The notes under the pieces are model-generated. The model was given only the letters and a program-made list of their open reading frames with translations, ran no database searches and was not told the origin of the DNA. Positions 53,441 through 63,680 of a DNA stretch of 64,000 bases are shown piece by piece. The position numbers were made by a program, and so were the translations under genes. How positions within the stretch are numbered: position 1 is the first letter of the stretch; every line of letters starts with the position of its first letter. This DNA is from Eutreptiella sp. 'Long Island Sound 2002' (Eukaryota; Euglenozoa; Euglenophyceae; Eutreptiales; Eutreptiaceae): assembly GCA_964036045.1 (NCBI GenBank), contig OZ038380.1:68742186-68806185 (forward strand), given 5' to 3'.

Positions 53441-54635
53441 CTGTCATAGCCGCCGAAGCGAGTTAGGCCGTGGATGAAATCCACACAGAGAAGAGAGTTC
53501 GTACAATAGGGTATGGGTAAGCTGGAAATCAGTCCCCTATCCCTACTGTCGCTCTGCTTGCTGGCATGACAGCCATAAGCATCCACAATGGTCTACATAC
53601 GAGACCTGAGCTCAGTCAAGGTTAGACTAGAGTAGAAACACTCACGGAAGAAGTCCACTGAACGATTAGCGCCAGTGTGATCTGATCCGAGATGAGTTCA
53701 CTGTAGGCACCCATCGGGTCGGACCTCAGGTACGACAATAAGGTCCTCGTAGAAGATGTACTGGTTGTTTTTATACCACTGGTGCCCGTCAATGACACGG
53801 GGTTCAAGACCAGTGCTGAGGATTAGGAGGATTTCTTTATACTCTGACTGATAGTCAGGTAGGCTCCAATCCTCGAGGATTCCAACAGTCCGCATGGACA
53901 GGTCAAGCTGGACTCAGAGCTCTCACCAATAAGCGCATCGAAGTTATTGCGCGATATTGAGTAAGACAGTTGATTTTTTATACCAGGGATATGATGGACT
54001 GTCAGCCTGAACTGGCTCAGGTAAGTCCACCACCGCTTTATTTTTGCTTTCTCCGGTGGTGGGCCCTTCTGAAAAGACTTCACCGGTTCCTGGTCACAGA
54101 GCCGGACAATAGCATTAGATCCCAATAGTCGGGACTGTAATGAGAGCACCAACATACCGGCCGGTTGTTCCTGGTCGTAGGTGCTGTAACTGGAACGCGC
54201 TTGGTTCCATTTCCAGTTCTAGTGTCCCAGTGGCACCAGCCGCCACTCACTGGTAGGATAGTCATGCTTCAAGGGGCCATCACGCTTCAGTCCGCTAGTA
54301 CGATAATGGCAGTGGGTTAGTTCAGCTGTGTTACGCTCCTGCCATTGGTAGATCATTCCACCCCCCCCCACATCACTGGCATCAGTGATCAGGACTATAT
54401 CCCCCTTAGGGCGGGGTACTCCCAGGCAGTTGGAGGAGGCAATCTTTCTTTTCAACTCCTGGAAACACTCCTCCTCTCTGGCGGTCCACCTCCAGGGAGT
54501 AGTTTTCTTGATTAGGTCAGTGAGAGGGGTAGAGGAGTAGGTAAAATTGTGGATGTGGCGCCTAAAGAAGTTACAGGCACCCACCGAACTCCTCACGTCG
54601 TGTGGACCTTTCTTAGGGTGATCGCGAATCTGCAT
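53359..54635 (-). pseudogene. E4 RNase H and integrase N-terminus, broken
   Basis: Frames 54635-54219 (thumb end and RNase H with LITDASDVGGGG), 54155-53823 (CDQEPVKSFQKG, LSQFRLTVHHIPGIKN, ISRNNFDAL), 53895-53698 and 53586-53359 (zinc-region YGCHASK and core VDFIHGLTRFGGYDS). A deletion removes about 15 codons after GESSE. Several shifts and a stop in the zinc region disable it. Confidence 0.82.
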
Positions 54636-55432
54636 GTCCTGCAGGGCTGCATCTTAGACGCTGCTGGTTTCCACCAGCCATACCCCATGTCGAATCCCAA
54701 ATACGCCATCTCCTCTTTCATAAACTCACATTTTTCGAGTTTCATTCGGAGATGGTTTTCCTGACAAACAATGAAGAATTCACAGAGAAGAAGGACATGG
54801 TCCTCTTGGGTAATGGTACCCAAACTCACGTCATCGATGTGGGCCTCCATTTCTGCACCTCGAGAAATCAACTCCTGTACTAGAGGTCTCCGCCTCAGTA
54901 TGTACAAAATTTTGTTCATTAGTTCCTGGAAGAGTGCTGGGGCATTAGCCACCCTGAAAGGCATGACCTTCCACTCAAACACACGACCCTTAGGGGTTAT
55001 AAAAGCCAGCAGTTCCTGAGCTGCGGCGGTTAGGTCTACCTGCCAGAAAGCATTGCGTTTGTCCATTTTGGTCTTGTACCGGCATTTCGGAATACGCTCT
55101 GGGATATTTTCCATGTTGGGAATACTCCCTGATTGATTTTGGGTTTTCTTGTTGACCTCACCATAGTCAACAACCAATCGTAGGGCAGTCGATCCTGGTT
55201 TAGCAACCAGGAAACAGGGATTGCAGTGATGGGGGTAGTCCCCCTTGTTACATTCTTCCACGAGGCCAGCATCAATACATTCCTGGATCTGGCGCTCGAT
55301 TTCTTCAACCTGTTCCTGAGGAGCGGGGTAGGGACAACGCCTCACTCGCGTCTTCTCAAATTCATGTTCCAGTTTCAGGTCCGTCTGGACCAGTGTTTTA
55401 CAGGAAAGGGGGGGCGGCAGGGCGCCGAACAC
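54593..55432 (-). pseudogene. E4 reverse transcriptase
   Basis: Open for 279 codons, the best-preserved RT of the minus-strand copies. Landmarks: LPPPLSCKTLVQTDLK, IQECIDAGLVEE, NPCFLVAKPGS, VVDYGEVNKKTQ, KMDKRNAFWQVDL, ITPKGRVFEWKVMPF, the active site HIDD (codons 54841-54830) and MAYLGFDMGYGWWKPAASK. It breaks after PLQ by a one-base loss. Confidence 0.87.
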
Positions 55433-55458
55433 CTCCTCGTACGTTAGGAGCAGTTTCT

Positions 55459-56571
55459 TCAGTCGGAGCCAAGGTTAAGACTCTGGATTTTCTGCAGGAA
55501 ATCCTCCCCAGCATGGAGGGTGCTCTTTCCATGCTCTTTTTTTTTCTGCCGATCAGCGGTTTCGGCAGGTACTGAACCATCGTCCCACTCAGGGGGACAT
55601 TGCTGCCCATAGTGCAGAGAATACACTAGGGGTATCTCAGAGTCAGGCAGCGTGTAGGAATCATCGTCCTCCTCAGACCAGATGGAGGATTTCCAGTTCT
55701 GTCTGAGGTATTGTAGCCGCTCTTGGCGCTCAATACCTTCGGCCTTCAGGTACAACAGCCGTCGGAGTTCCTGAGTGTCATGCTCAGACAGTGGCATGTT
55801 ATCAGAAGCAGGCCGCGCTAGAGCATCAGGACTCTGCGCCATGGGTTCACCTGAGTGCATATGCTGCATTTGCAGCACCGGTTTCCCAACAGGTGAAGTT
55901 GGTTCTGAGGTTGACTCTAGATCTACCTCCTCCAGCAACAGCTGGGCCAGGAAGGCACTGTGTTTTAGGTCAACAGAGCTGGGATCAACAGGAGGGATAG
56001 TGCTGGCGATCTCAGACAGTTGGTCGTCAGCATCCTCCTTTACAGCTGCAGGTTCCAAATAGCCATCGGGAGATTCACACCCTGTAAGTGTGGCAGATAC
56101 GTGCTCGGGAGATCGTTTTTTGAGATCAGAAAGGGTCAGGCCACGATTTTCAGCCATGACCTCTTTCAGTAGCACCTGATCCAGATCACACAGGGGTACA
56201 GGACTGAGGGATCCATCGACAATGGATCAGAAACTGGCCCGGTCAGGGGCCTGCATAGCTGTGTCTGAGTCCTCAGGCACGTAAATGGGACCGTTGGGGA
56301 GTTGCACTCTTCCCACGGTCATTCGGTCTAGCATACGGCGCCAATCAGCGTGTTCACCTGAGCAACCCCGGTCAGGGGTGCACATGACAACCCTTCCTCC
56401 CTCATGAGGGAATTTGGTTAGAACCTTCGCGAGCAGGGAGAAGGGAGCGTTAGCATACGCTAGGCCCATAGCTTTCCAGAAGAAACAAAAAAGCGTTGTT
56501 GAAATGCTTCGAGCAATACAACTGCATGATGTGCTGTTGTTGGCTCGCGAACAATTCCACCTGGATCTCAT
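55459..56571 (-). pseudogene. E4 Pol linker
   Basis: Frames 56571-56227 and 56175-55459 hold the family linker: FWKAMGLAYANAPFSLLAKVL, VVMCTPDRG, MLLKEVMAENRGLTLSDLKKRS, AFLAQLLLEEVDLES and LYLKAEGIERQERLQYLRQ. It is shared with the other copies and has no named domain. Shifts near 56520, 56200 and 55450 split it. Confidence 0.78.
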
Positions 56572-56659
56572 CCAGGGTTACCTGAAGGGCCGCCAGTCCA
56601 TTTTCAAGAACGTGACGGGCCAATTGGTAGTTTTCAGTACGATAGTTAGTCTTCGCTGC

Positions 56660-57049
56660 TTAGCGCAGCCCAGACTCTTTTCGTCCTGACAGCTCCAAAG
56701 GTACGGAGAAGAGCCCACTGCCAAAGTCGCAGTGCAGAGAATAGGGGCTCTGCAGAGACAGGAAGTCGGCACCAATGACGATGTCAAAGGCGTCAGTGTC
56801 CAGCACTCTGCAGTGTCGGGTCACAGTTTCGTCGCCAAGACAAAAAGTCACATCGACTCCCTTCAAGGAATGGATGGTACGCCCATCCTCTACTCTTATG
56901 GCCACTGTGTTAGTTTTCTTGAGAGTCTTTAGCAGGCGCCAGGCCACTATAGAAAGTGTTGCACCCGTGACAAGCACTGCTCCTCAAACCTGATCCCTGA
57001 TTTTCACGAGGATCCTGAAAACCAAGTCCTCCTCTTTGGAGCCGCCCCC
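56660..57049 (-). pseudogene. E4 aspartic protease, active-site Asp lost
   Basis: In frame after the UAG at 57052-57050: GGGSKEEDLVFRILVKIRDQ, then a stop, then LVTGATLSIVAWRLL. The catalytic DTG has become VTG. The flap DGRTIHSLKGV follows. About ten codons after IGADFL are deleted. This protease would be inactive. Confidence 0.83.
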
Positions 57050-58290
57050 CTACTCCTCAGCAGGGAATTTGACATCCACCCCTGCAGCCATGAGGGATTT
57101 GGCCATCAAGGCCAGTCGCCTCTTCTTGGAGTTATTCCCAAAGGGGGAGGCGTTATCCCCCTGTGGGCGCTTCTTGGGGTCACCCTTGGCAGGAGAGGGA
57201 GAAGTAGCGGGTGCTGATGAGCGCCTCTGGGGGTTTGGGGTTCAACCCTTGCCACTGCCCTTACCACCTCCTTTACCACCCTTATCACCATTCTTGGGAC
57301 TTCTGGTGGATGTTCCGGTCTTCTGGCGTTCGGCCTCCTGCCGCTTGTGTTTGTCACTTTCTCGTTTCTTTATGTGATACTCGTCCTCGTAGTGACAACG
57401 TTTGCCACAGTAACCACAGATGATGGTACACCTGAAATGGTCCTGATAGGTCAGAGTTTTCCCATCTTTCGTGTCCTGCTGTCGTTTCATCTGCAGCATA
57501 CAACCACTGCGGTGGTCGCAGTCAGGGGCATGACAAGGTTCCCCCTTGTCATTGACAGGTTTACAGTAGAACAGAGGGGGTGTACCTGCTTCAGGGTTAA
57601 CCTCATTCATGGCACGCAGGTTACCCCTTCCTTTACCACCACCCTGGTTGGCAATAGTGGGATTTTTAGGGCCTTTCCCTCCGCCACGTTCGGGGGTAGG
57701 GGTACCACCTCGACCCAGGTGTTTCTTGAGAAATTTCTCCATGTGGGAGTCGTTCTCCCTCTCAAGCGCTGGCTCAATCAGCAGGTCCACCAGGTCGTCT
57801 TACGTGTTGGTCCGACTCTTCCTCTCAGAGGTAGTGCGGCAATCGTCCCGCATATGTGAAGGGATCTTGGTCATGAGCCACAGGTGGGGCTCTTTGGCTC
57901 CATAGGAACCCACGTTCATCTGTGAAAACAGATACTCTAGGTCGCACACGTATTCAGAGACTCGCGCAGTGGAAGGAAACTCAGTGAGCATAGGTAGCTC
58001 CTCTATCTGTGTGCGCACACTGAGGTGAGTCTCATAGACCGGGAAGGTTTTCTCCAGTCTTTGGAGCACCTCGGGCCATGTTGAACAGGTTTTCACAATC
58101 TGCTTCACCTGTTTTTGCAAAATTTTCTTTTTGCATGAGCGTTTCAACAGTGAACATTTAGTGGCCACATCCACATGGGATTGGCCAAACAGCAAAAAAA
58201 ACTCGGCAAATTCTTCTGCCCATTAGGGCAAATGTTTCGGGTCGAACTCCGGCAATTCCAGCTTGATGTTCGCCTGGGCAATGGGTCTGC
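57050..58290 (-). pseudogene. E4 Gag (capsid and knuckle), 5'-truncated
   Basis: From about 58290 the minus strand reads GRPIAQANIKLELPEFDPKH, a stop, WAEE, then (58195-57800) KCSLLKRSCKKKILQKQVKQ, METHLSVRTQIEELPML-like sequence and EPHLWLMTKIP. The frame 57790-57242 holds the Gly-rich stretch and the knuckle CGYCGKRCHYEDEY, whose last Cys ligand is Tyr. The tail ends at TAG 57052-57050 with GGG GGC GGC TCC after it. Confidence 0.82.
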
Positions 58291-60652
58291 CACTGAAGCC
58301 GGTTCGGACCCCCGTGGCCATCTTGGGGTCACTTGGGGTGTGTATCTATGTGCCGGCAAGCCGCCATTGGCTGATATCATACTCTCCCATCCACCTGACC
58401 TAACCCTATGTGATAGTGTGATAGGTTTGGCCATTCCTGCTATGAGCGGCCATATTCAGTACCGAAGCGCCGCCAGCTGAGATTTATATATCAGAATATC
58501 AGGAATCAACAGGGTTTTATTATCATAATGTTTCCGTAATTTTTCAGCCTTTCGTTCTGATGGTCAATGTATCGGCGAGTGTCAGTTGGCTCGCGATTTT
58601 GCGTGAACCGATTGGTTAACTGTTATTTCCAGATATTTTGGCGGAAACCCCGATGAAGGGTCAGTTTTCATCAGTAAAGGGTTCGTTGCTTCCGCAATTT
58701 TCTAAAAATGCACTCGAAATTTTAGTCTGAATTTTTCGCGATGTCGAAATCGGATTTTCGACTTCGACATCGCCGCACTTGATTTGGTCTTCTTCGAGTG
58801 GTCATACTCTTTTCCCTATGCCCGAATCAGGTTTCCCTTATACGTGCCACCCATTTGACTTGGAGATATAAGGGAAACAAAAGTGAATCGTGGGACCACC
58901 TTGAAGGGCCATATCTACGCGCGAGTGTGAGGAAAGAGAATAAAGAAGTTTGGGTTGCAAGCGCCTTAGTCTCAACTTAATTGAGGGAGCATCAAACGCC
59001 TTCAGTGTGTATACATGCCCGGTATAGCAAGGGAAAATGGTCAAGAGGGTATAAAGTGATATATAACTCTTGGACCGTGCAACCGAATATTTTAATGCGA
59101 CTTTCGAGTGTACCGCATGAGTGTTGGGGTTGCATAGATACTTTCCTTGGGGTCCCACGTATTTTTAACGTGAAGTTATGTCCATGGAGGGGCATGGCAT
59201 GCCATGGTGGGAGCCACTTTTGAGGGTATGTGTTATATGCATGGTATGTGCTTCGATATGCTCACGCCCAGGTTATATATCTTCGTGTGGCCGAAGAGAT
59301 GGGGAGCCACACGTGACAAGGGCTTTGCCCATGTCCCAATTGTGGAATTCAAAGCGCTAGACTAAGTCTACCGCATATGTATTGCTCATGGTATGTGGGA
59401 CGAAGAGAACCATGACTGCACTCCCATATTCATGGGGCATGTAGATATGAGTGGCGAAGGTATCTCCATGCGCCCGATTGGGGATCCAAGTGGGAGAATT
59501 GTTTGTAAATGGGTCTAATCATTTCTGTATTGAACCATGAGCGGATATCATGGGTGAGCATAGAGATATACTATCATGGCAACTTTGTATTTGGACATAT
59601 TTTCATGTTTTTGACCTCAATTTATGCTCATTTTTGTGTCTTATGTGCTCAACTGGTCGGCTAACAGTAAGGTGTCTAGAGATCCGTGAACTATTGTATG
59701 TTGCTTATATGTTGGCATATGCTTCGGTGTTGCACCTCACCATATGCCGGATCACGTGGTCACTTTGGCTTGGCACACGAGGCCTCACAGGATTAGGTCT
59801 CAAACTCATGAGCTGACTTGTGAAGCATGCCATGTACATAACTGGAGAGGTTTTGGAGCCAATGATGTGATCTTCTTGGGCATGGACATCTGGTCTATAT
59901 CACCCTTGTATATTACTTTCCGGTTTGACACGTGCATGGAGCATTTGGATATTTGCCGTATGCATTTTTGAGTATATAATTGACTTTTGGGCATACTGGT
60001 GTGATTTGCCTGATTTTGCCATGTTGTGAGGTCATCATCATGGGGCAGATCTCCAAGCCCATTCGACTCCAAGTCCAACCAAGGTTATGTCAGGGTAGGG
60101 CATGGTCCTGGGTGCCACTCTAGGCCATGACAAGCCACCTCCCCTATTGGGCTAGGATTTATAGGCTTGGGGGTGAACACATTTTTGGGGTTTATGTAGT
60201 GACTTGTGACACATGGCACTCAGCCATCTCATTTGACCTGGTTCAGGGCAATATGTTGGTGAGTCAAGTGAAGGTCTTGGGTCCAGGGAATGAGGGGTTT
60301 ATGGCTGTGAATGTGTATGTTTACCTCTTTCCCCAACTTTGCTTTATTTGTGTTCATATGCCAATTTCAGGGCTTTCTTCCTTGGTGCAATTCTTGTACA
60401 TGCCCGCCACCGTGAGACGACCCATGTGCTGAACGGAAGCCCGCAGTGTGGATTGGATTGTGAATCGGGTTATTGCTGTATTTGTGGGATCTGGTTGCTG
60501 TTTCAGGGTTGAAGGAGGATTTTATTTTCTATATTTTCGGACTTTGGACCCTTTGGAATTTGAGGAATGCAATCACTGTTCTGGAGTAAATCAGCAGGGG
60601 TAACAGGCGGAAGGGGCACAGCGGGGGCCGGTCCTGGTAGGGACCTTCTTTA
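58291..60652 (+). other. Leader and possible 5' LTR of E6
   Basis: No gene is supported. Because a primer-binding site starts at 60653, at least the right part of this stretch should be the E6 5' LTR, ending CCTTCTTTA. Its left border cannot be placed without the 3' LTR, which is off the window. A hairpin with an 11-bp stem lies at 58738-58773, and a TATAAAG at about 59050. Confidence 0.4.
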
Positions 60653-60665
60653 TGGTAGCAGAGGC
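60653..60665 (+). promoter_or_regulatory. E6 primer-binding site
   Basis: TGGTAGCAGAGGC, identical to the sites of E1 and E3. It lies inside an upstream extension of the gag frame, which shows the frame start at 60567 cannot be the gag start, because transcripts of the provirus would read this only as leader. Confidence 0.75.
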
Positions 60666-60872
60666 GTATTTGCTGGCCCTACATACCGCCGACCCGGGGA
60701 CTTGGGCCCCTATGAGCCCTGCCCAAGTACGCCCCGGGTGCGTATCGTGGACTCGGTGGAGACCACGCCGGAGATTGGAGCCAGAGAAGAACCGAGGCGT
60801 TCGGGAGCATGGCGAACTCCGAAAGTTGAGGCCCGAAGAGAAGTACGACGTTCGGGAAGAGGAGGACTCGAC

Positions 60873-63680
60873 ATGGAGGACATGGTCTCCATGTGTGAGC
60901 GTCGCTGCCGAAAGGCATGCAACCTCCGCTCCGCCGCTGAGGACTCTGACGAGGCCTGCCATTCAGGCAGCAGTGGAGGACGGGCCCGGCGCTACCGGAA
61001 GCGCGGGTCACCCATACCCGCAGCAGGGGACGCCGGGGCTATGGATACGGACCCCAGCCCGGTCAGGCTGTGGGACTCCGAGCACTCCGAGGGCTATCGG
61101 ACAGCTTATGAGCAGCCCTCGGAGTCAGAGGAGACGGCCAGACCGCCCACAAGGGCGAGCAAGGCCCCAGAACCCAGCTTGGAGCATGATGCCGAGGCGT
61201 TGGAGAGGCCCGCCAGAGCCAGGACGGCGCCTGTGGCCCGGCACACGGAGCCAACGCGGGATAGCATGGGCGACACATCCATGGCGGAGGACTCCCAGGC
61301 GCCGGGAACCGCGGGATGCGCCGGATCAGGTGGAAAGCACGCTGAGTGCCACTGCGAGCACGTGTCGTTCCTCATGGGCAAGTACCCAAAGATGGGGATG
61401 GACGCCATCCTGCATCGCCTAGACCGCCTGGACAACGCGAAGGACGGTCTAGAGGAGGACGTCGCGGGGATCCTGGATGACCAGTCGGCCGCGGAGAAAG
61501 ACATGGAGGAGCTGCGAGTGGAACGGGACCGGTACCGGAAGAATCTGGAGCTGGCCCTGGAGAAGCAGCAGCGAGTGGTGGACAGCCTCCTCCACCTGGT
61601 GGAGGACATGTCGGGACGCCTGAAAAGGCTAGGGGAGCTACAGCCCCTCGCCTCGGGTCCGGAGCTCCCGGCAAAGCCGGCCGCGGTAGAGCTGGTGGAG
61701 CGGGTTAAGACCCTCAGGAGCGCCATGGAGAAACCCATGGGCGGCCCTGCAGAGGCACTATACGCGCCTCCGCGTGTTGACCCGGGTGCGCTGCCTTTTG
61801 TTCCCATGTTCAGCGAATCCACAATGCTCGGGGAACAAACGGCACCGGCTGGGTCCATGCGGGAAGGGCACGTAACCACGGACCTGAGGAGCCTGACGGT
61901 ACAGATGTCCCACGCCGTCCAGGATCTACCGCCAACTACGACTACCCATGCAGTTTATGCGGAAGAGGAGATCCAGAGCCAGACCATGCAGGGGCGAACC
62001 ATGGGAAGCGCCGACAGACATGGTCGAGGCCATCCAGGCCGAAATCTGTGGTCGAAGGACCCCAATACGGGGATATGGACGGCCGATGGAGCAAGTCCTT
62101 CCCGCATTCCTAACCCCATGGGTTCAGGCCCAACTGGACCGCACTCCATGGAGGAGAGGGATGTACGGGGAGTGTACTCACACCCCCCGGCCACAGGTGG
62201 TATCCGTCTCGGTGGAGTGGTGGCTGGGGATGTCGGAGACGCCATCAGGATTGACGACCTCAGGGGAATCACAATCCCCTACTATGATGGCAACCCCTCC
62301 AACCTGGACAACTTCATCCTGGATTGGGAGGACTTCGCCGAGCAGGTCGTCGGCGAGATGCGGGGAGCGCCGCTGGACAAGTGGGTATGTCGGACATTCC
62401 CACACCGGCTGGCGCAGGACCTGAAGGAGGAGCTGCGGGATCAGATCCGGGAAGGATTGATCCGCACGGAGCAGGCCTGCCTCCAGTGTTTGGAGGATGA
62501 GGAGCGGGTGGACGCTCCGAACCAGAAGCTGGAGGACTTTTGGTCCATCCCGCTGCCGCTGGACCGCAATGAGTTGCGGGTCCGGGAGTGGAACCGGTAT
62601 CTGCGGAAGTACCGCAGATGCCTCAAGCTGGTGGAGGACTGGAACGAGGCCAGCGAGATCCGCCACCTCCTGAAGGACGTACTCCCCGGCCACTGGAAGA
62701 AGCGAGTGGAGGACGAGGAGAAGAAGCGCGCCGAGAAGCGGGTGGCGGTGAGGATCATGGCGGCGGAGGATACCCCTGCGGGTATCATGGAGTTCTTCAG
62801 GAGGAACCTGGGCGAGCCCAACCGGATGTTGGGACTGAAGAACGCCCTGTACGTGGAGGTATTTGGAGACTCCATGGGGCAAAGGTTGCTGCGCCTCAAC
62901 AACGTGGAGTGGAGGCGCGGGGAGCTGCTGAGGATGCAGGTCATCTTCGCCCGCATGAGCCTGGACGAGATCGTGAAGTACATCACGCTGGAGTTGAAGC
63001 TCAATGCGAAGAACGAGGCCCACGTGCAGGATCGACATGGTCATGGACAACGAGGCCACCGAGAAGACCGACATCATCGGGAGATCCAGGAGGACACGGC
63101 CAACTCCGCGGAGGATGGTAGTAGAAGTGGCCAAGACCAGTGGACCGGGTCCCGGGAGGATCACGAGGAGGCCCATTTCTTCGCGTTTGTGGCGCACAAC
63201 GTGAGGGACCATGGGCAGGATCGGTCCAGATGGAACCGAACGGGACCCAAGAAGAGCAGAGAGCCAAGGAGGATCGGGAACCCACCGCTCTCGTTCCGAG
63301 AGTACAGGTCTCAGCACGACGGGTGCTGGGTCTGTTATGGCAAGGGAAACAACCATGCTCACGACCACCGTCAGTGCAAGGTGTATGAGGCGGACAAGAA
63401 GACCTACTTCGCCGCCCACCCCGAGAAGAAGCCCAAGGAGCAGCGGATTTCCGATTGGAAGGCGAAGGGCGGAGACGGGGGAAAAGGCCAAGGCAAAGGC
63501 CAAGGAAAAGGCGGAGGAAGAGGCTATGGTGGTGGACCTGGCCAAGACCGACGAGTGAGGTCGATCGAGGAAGTTGCTGAGGACATGTTGAGGACGTTGG
63601 AGGAACTCAAAGCCCAGAAACGGGGTGGACAAGGTCCTGGGGGATCGCAGCCGGAAGGGGCTGCGGGAAGTCAAGTCTAG
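60873..63680 (+). CDS. E6 Gag
   Basis: Frame open from 60567; the likely start is ATG 60873 (MEDMVSMCERRC), the first in-frame ATG after the primer-binding site, giving about 935 codons. The N-terminal third is low-complexity and charged. A coiled-coil-like stretch at about residues 190-260 follows (DILHRLDRL, EEDVAGILDD, EKDMEELRVERDRYRKN). A retrotransposon-type capsid region (ITIPYYDGNPSNLDNFILDW, KWVCRTFPHRLAQDLKEEL, VLPGHWKKRVEDEEKK, FFRRNLGEPNRMLGLKNALY) comes next. The knuckle is unusual, C-x2-C-x8-H-x4-C (CWVCYGKG...HDHRQC), before a Gly/Lys-rich basic tail. This is the one full-length uninterrupted gag in the window, so E6 may be young. Confidence 0.78.
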   Translation: MEDMVSMCERRCRKACNLRSAAEDSDEACHSGSSGGRARRYRKRGSPIPAAGDAGAMDTDPSPVRLWDSEHSEGYRTAYEQPSESEETARPPTRASKAPEPSLEHDAEALERPARARTAPVARHTEPTRDSMGDTSMAEDSQAPGTAGCAGSGGKHAECHCEHVSFLMGKYPKMGMDAILHRLDRLDNAKDGLEEDVAGILDDQSAAEKDMEELRVERDRYRKNLELALEKQQRVVDSLLHLVEDMSGRLKRLGELQPLASGPELPAKPAAVELVERVKTLRSAMEKPMGGPAEALYAPPRVDPGALPFVPMFSESTMLGEQTAPAGSMREGHVTTDLRSLTVQMSHAVQDLPPTTTTHAVYAEEEIQSQTMQGRTMGSADRHGRGHPGRNLWSKDPNTGIWTADGASPSRIPNPMGSGPTGPHSMEERDVRGVYSHPPATGGIRLGGVVAGDVGDAIRIDDLRGITIPYYDGNPSNLDNFILDWEDFAEQVVGEMRGAPLDKWVCRTFPHRLAQDLKEELRDQIREGLIRTEQACLQCLEDEERVDAPNQKLEDFWSIPLPLDRNELRVREWNRYLRKYRRCLKLVEDWNEASEIRHLLKDVLPGHWKKRVEDEEKKRAEKRVAVRIMAAEDTPAGIMEFFRRNLGEPNRMLGLKNALYVEVFGDSMGQRLLRLNNVEWRRGELLRMQVIFARMSLDEIVKYITLELKLNAKNEAHVQDRHGHGQRGHREDRHHREIQEDTANSAEDGSRSGQDQWTGSREDHEEAHFFAFVAHNVRDHGQDRSRWNRTGPKKSREPRRIGNPPLSFREYRSQHDGCWVCYGKGNNHAHDHRQCKVYEADKKTYFAAHPEKKPKEQRISDWKAKGGDGGKGQGKGQGKGGGRGYGGGPGQDRRVRSIEEVAEDMLRTLEELKAQKRGGQGPGGSQPEGAAGSQV

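Larger units (their letters stand above)
44703..58290 (-). mobile_element. E4: CV chromovirus, 5'-truncated, inserted in the hAT and itself interrupted
   Basis: On the minus strand: capsid part of gag from about 58290, knuckle, UAG (57052-57050), protease, linker, RT, RNase H, integrase, GPY/F. A foreign 4.06-kb unit (48478-52538) then splits the chromodomain. The chromodomain end, 3' region and 3' LTR follow. No 5' LTR is seen; CV similarity starts at about 58290 in GRPIAQAN of Gag. Without the foreign unit the remnant would be about 9.5 kb. Confidence 0.9.

Noticed and set aside
60567-60872. Upstream 102 codons of the E6 gag frame as real N-terminus
   Set aside because: The primer-binding site at 60653-60665 lies inside this stretch, so it is LTR and leader. 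The ATG at 60873 is the likelier start.
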